8,183 nt of DNA, taken from positions 1 through 8,183 of the forward strand of contig JAHRAW010000238.1 of assembly GCA_020027415.1 (NCBI GenBank). Reading direction: 5' to 3'. Within the stretch, counting starts at the first letter, position 1; each line of letters begins with the position of its first letter. The translations under genes and the position numbers were made by a program. The DNA is from Gammaproteobacteria bacterium (lineage in GTDB: Bacteria > Pseudomonadota > Gammaproteobacteria > Arenicellales > Poriferihabitantaceae). The notes below the pieces were generated by a model. That model saw only the letters and a program-made list of their open reading frames with translations. It searched no databases and had not been told where the DNA came from. Positions 6,167 to 8,183 of this stretch are shown here, piece by piece.

Positions 6167-6280
6167 ATGGCAACCACCCGTGATGATGCATATTCGTGGG
6201 CGTGGGCGCAGTCACAGTTGCTCGCCCAGGCAAGCAATATCTATCAGCGCTTGCCAACCGCGCCATCCTCGCCAACTTGA
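6167..6280 (+). CDS. Possible small protein of 37 residues, unknown function
   Basis: An ATG-started frame encodes MATTRDDAYSWAWAQSQLLA and 17 further residues, ending before the COG3146 gene with a 14-base gap. There is no Shine-Dalgarno; a T-rich stretch precedes the ATG. The first 20 residues weakly resemble the N-terminus of DUF29 proteins (acidic-aromatic-W..eQ..LL), which would make this a truncated remnant, but the match is too short to rely on. There is no signal peptide or membrane segment. The same frame is open back to an ATG at 6056, but that part covers the promoter region. It could be a leader ORF, a gene fragment or chance. Confidence 0.3.
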   Translation: MATTRDDAYSWAWAQSQLLAQASNIYQRLPTAPSSPT

Positions 6281-6294
6281 ATCGGTAGCATTCG

Positions 6295-7464
6295 GTGTAC
6301 ACCCGCCCATTTGTTAGCATGGAGGCGCTGGATGAGCGCCAGTGGAACGCGTTGGTGCGCGGCGGTTATCCTTTTCTGCAACACCAATTCTTATCGGCAC
6401 TGGAACGTTGCCAGTGCGTCGGCGCCGCCTGCGGGTGGTTGCCTCGTCATCTGGGCTGCTTTGACAACGGGGCGTTAGTCGGCGCGATGCCATTATACGA
6501 AAAGCACAACTCGTGGGGGGAGTTTGTGTTTGACCACGCGTGGGCGGCGGCTTTTCACCGCGCCGGGCTCAATTACTACCCTAAGTTAGTCAACGCCATT
6601 CCGTTCACCCCGGCCGGCGGGCAGCGGATTTTAGCGCGCCCCGCCGCGCGCCGAGAAATCACCGCGCAGTTGTTGCACGGCGCGCATGAACTGATGCGGC
6701 AAGGTCCATTCAGCGGTCTCCACAGCCTGTTTATTGAAGCCGATGAATTTGAGTTGTTGCGCACGCGCGCCGCAGTATCTAGAGTGGATTGTCAGTTTCA
6801 TTGGCACAACCGCGGCTACCGCGATTTCGCCGAGTTCTTAAGCACGCTGAAAGCCAAAAAGCGCAACAACATCCGCCGCGAAAGAGCCGCCGTGCAACAA
6901 TCGGGAGTGCTCATTGAGCGCTTGGATGGGCATACCGCCAAGGCGCAGGATTGGCATGCTTTTGCCGCCATGTATCGGCGCTTATACGACCGAAAACATG
7001 GCGCGCCGGCGTTTACTGCGCAATTTTTTATGACGGTGGCGGCGGCTATGCCGACCCAAATCCAGTTGGTGATGGCGCGCCGCCATGGTAGCCCGTGCGC
7101 TGCCGCGTTGATGTATTTAGACGAGCATACTTTGTACGGGCGGCACTGGGGCTGCCACGGTTACCTGGACAGCCTGCACTTTGAACTCTGCTATTACCAA
7201 GGCATAGAGATTTGCATTGAGCGCGGCTTGCAGCGGTTTGACCCGGGCGCGCAGGGCGAACACAAAATCGCGCGCGGCTTCACGCCGACGCAGACGCGCT
7301 CGTTGCACTGGTTGCAGGACAACCCGTTCACCAACGCCATCCAGCAATTCGTCGGCAATGAAAAAAGCCATGTCAAGCAATACATCCACGCCGTGCAACA
7401 GCATTCGCCTTATCATCAAAGCGATGCAAGCAGCGGCGAGACGCCTTATAATCCACCGCCGTGA
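6295..7464 (+). CDS. FemAB/GNAT-like acyltransferase family protein (COG3146)
   Basis: This 389-residue protein belongs to the family annotated as 'peptidogalycan biosynthesis/recognition' (FemAB_like, GNAT superfold). Conserved blocks in order are PFLQHQFLSALE (26-37), GWLPRHL (47-53), ALVGAMPLYEKHNSWGEFVFDHAWA (60-84), YYPKLVNAIPFTPAGGQRIL (94-113), FHWHNRGYRDFAEFLSTLKAKKRNNIRRER (168-197) and YGRHWGCHGY (281-290). The last block covers 294-329, with LHFELCYYQGIEICIERG, RFDPGAQGEHKIARGF. The fold predicts transfer of an acyl or aminoacyl group, but the substrate is not established in the family, to my knowledge. The GTG at 6295 is chosen because an in-frame stop lies 9 bases upstream and the next ATG (6319) would remove the first strand. 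The last ~20 residues are low-complexity and not family-like. It is soluble, with no signal peptide. Confidence 0.9.
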   Translation: MYTRPFVSMEALDERQWNALVRGGYPFLQHQFLSALERCQCVGAACGWLPRHLGCFDNGALVGAMPLYEKHNSWGEFVFDHAWAAAFHRAGLNYYPKLVNAIPFTPAGGQRILARPAARREITAQLLHGAHELMRQGPFSGLHSLFIEADEFELLRTRAAVSRVDCQFHWHNRGYRDFAEFLSTLKAKKRNNIRRERAAVQQSGVLIERLDGHTAKAQDWHAFAAMYRRLYDRKHGAPAFTAQFFMTVAAAMPTQIQLVMARRHGSPCAAALMYLDEHTLYGRHWGCHGYLDSLHFELCYYQGIEICIERGLQRFDPGAQGEHKIARGFTPTQTRSLHWLQDNPFTNAIQQFVGNEKSHVKQYIHAVQQHSPYHQSDASSGETPYNPPP

Positions 7465-7490
7465 ATAAACTCGGTATTTAGCATAAAATC

Positions 7491-7504
7491 CGCCGCGCGC
7501 GGCG
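7491..7504. repeat. 14-bp perfect GC palindrome before gmk
   Basis: CGCCGCGCGCGGCG is its own reverse complement. It lies 26 bases after the COG3146 stop, within the 140-base gap before gmk. It could form a short hairpin but lacks a T-tract, so it is not a classic terminator. A TAAAAT hexamer at 7484-7489 immediately precedes it and could be a weak -10 for gmk, without a clear -35. Confidence 0.3.
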
Positions 7505-7604
7505 CAGTGCAGTGATTAACCAAGTCGCCGAGTCGCTTTCATCACCTATCGCGATCGCCCAAGTGCAATGGTCGCGAACTTATGAACCCAGATTGGTTGT
7601 GTTG

Positions 7605-8165
7605 ATGCCTTCGCCTGCTGTCATTATGCTGTCGGCTCCTTCCGGCGCCGGCAAAACCAGTCTGGCGCGCAAACTGGTGCAAACTCGCCCCGATGTCGCC
7701 TTGGCGGTATCGCACACCACCCGCCGCCAACGCCCGGGCGAACAACACGGCGCAGACTATTATTTTGTCGGCAACGCGCGGTTTATGGCGATGATTGCGG
7801 CGCGCCGCTTCATTGAGCATGCCACCGTGTTCGGCAACCGATACGGCACTTCCAAGCAGGCGGTTACCGCGCTGATATCGCGGGGAAAGCATGCTATTCT
7901 GGAAATTGATTGGCAGGGCGCGCGCGCAGTGCGCCGCAAATTTCCGCACGCCCGTTCCATTTTCATCATGCCGCCGTCGCTGGACTCGTTGCAACGGCGG
8001 CTACAAGCGCGGCAACAAGATGGCGACGCAACCATCGCTGTGCGTATGCGCGCCGCCACGCATGAAATGAGCCACCAACACGAGTATGATGATATAATCG
8101 TCAACGATCAATTTGAGCAGGCGTTCGCCAAACTGGCAGCCATTTTTGATGCGCTGAGTGATTAG
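7605..8165 (+). CDS. gmk: Guanylate kinase
   Basis: This cytoplasmic enzyme phosphorylates GMP to GDP with ATP, feeding GTP, dGTP and (p)ppGpp pools. From the ATG at 7605 the protein is 186 residues. Landmarks are the P-loop APSGAGKTS (11-19), the GMP-binding segment SHTTRRQRPGEQHGADYYF (36-54), FIEHATVFGNRYGTS (69-83), ILEIDWQGARAVR (98-110), ARSIFIMPPS (116-125), the lid RRLQARQQD (131-139), RM at 147-148, and EMSHQHEYDDIIVND (154-168). The open frame extends 31 codons upstream to 7512, but that part is not family-like. The C-terminus ends about 20 residues short of E. coli Gmk (207 residues), losing the last helix; all catalytic residues remain. No clear Shine-Dalgarno precedes the ATG. 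In many gammaproteobacteria rpoZ and spoT follow; that region is outside the window. Confidence 0.96.
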   Translation: MPSPAVIMLSAPSGAGKTSLARKLVQTRPDVALAVSHTTRRQRPGEQHGADYYFVGNARFMAMIAARRFIEHATVFGNRYGTSKQAVTALISRGKHAILEIDWQGARAVRRKFPHARSIFIMPPSLDSLQRRLQARQQDGDATIAVRMRAATHEMSHQHEYDDIIVNDQFEQAFAKLAAIFDALSD

Positions 8166-8172
8166 TGATTAG
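8159..8172 (+). repeat. Tandem TGATTAG at the end of gmk
   Basis: Two abutting copies of TGATTAG (8159-8165, 8166-8172) carry the gmk stop codon TAG, with an in-frame TGA following directly. A 7-base duplication here may be linked to the short C-terminus of the kinase. Confidence 0.4.
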
Positions 8173-8183
8173 ATCTCCGTTGC

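Noticed and set aside
7512..7604. 31-codon upstream extension of gmk
   Set aside because: The added residues are not family-like, and the ATG at 7605 places the P-loop at the usual distance from the start.

Overview
This GC-rich window looks like ordinary chromosome from a proteobacterium, most likely a gammaproteobacterium. Three things point there: a B12-dependent ribonucleotide reductase split into two genes as in Pseudomonas nrdJa/nrdJb, the gene order ilvE / small CHCC zinc-finger gene / waaF, and an LPS heptosyltransferase, which implies a Gram-negative outer membrane. I cannot name a genus from the sequence alone.

Layout. The left three quarters (1-6031) are transcribed on the minus strand. 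Read 5' to 3' on that strand, the order is ilvE (branched-chain aminotransferase), an 8-base-overlapping zinc-finger gene, waaF (heptosyltransferase II), a 224-base gap holding a likely promoter and a repeat/palindrome cluster, nrdJa (catalytic part of class II ribonucleotide reductase), an 82-base gap containing a G-quadruplex motif, nrdJb (Cys-rich C-terminal part of the same enzyme), and finally a wrecked helix-turn-helix/adenine-methyltransferase gene that runs off the left edge. The right quarter (about 6120-8183) is transcribed on the plus strand: a doubtful 37-codon ORF, a FemAB/GNAT-like acyltransferase gene of the COG3146 type, and gmk (guanylate kinase). The two directions diverge from about 6125, where -10-like elements for both strands overlap.

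How the genes fit together. NrdJa and NrdJb are expected to act together to make deoxyribonucleotides with adenosylcobalamin and without oxygen or a separate radical subunit. Gmk supplies GDP, a substrate of nucleotide reduction, although its gene is in a separate transcription unit. WaaF adds the second heptose to the LPS inner core. IlvE performs the last transamination in Val/Leu/Ile synthesis. No stretch longer than 300 bases lacks a gene; the longest non-coding gaps are about 6032-6294 (if the 37-codon ORF is not real) and 3540-3763.

The least ordinary item is the left end. A minus-strand gene begins as a helix-turn-helix domain fused to an adenine-specific DNA methyltransferase, keeps motif I, then jumps in another frame to the C-terminal part of the same enzyme family. 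This suggests an internal deletion that removed the catalytic motif. No RNA genes, CRISPR arrays, insertion sequences or clear rho-independent terminators were seen.
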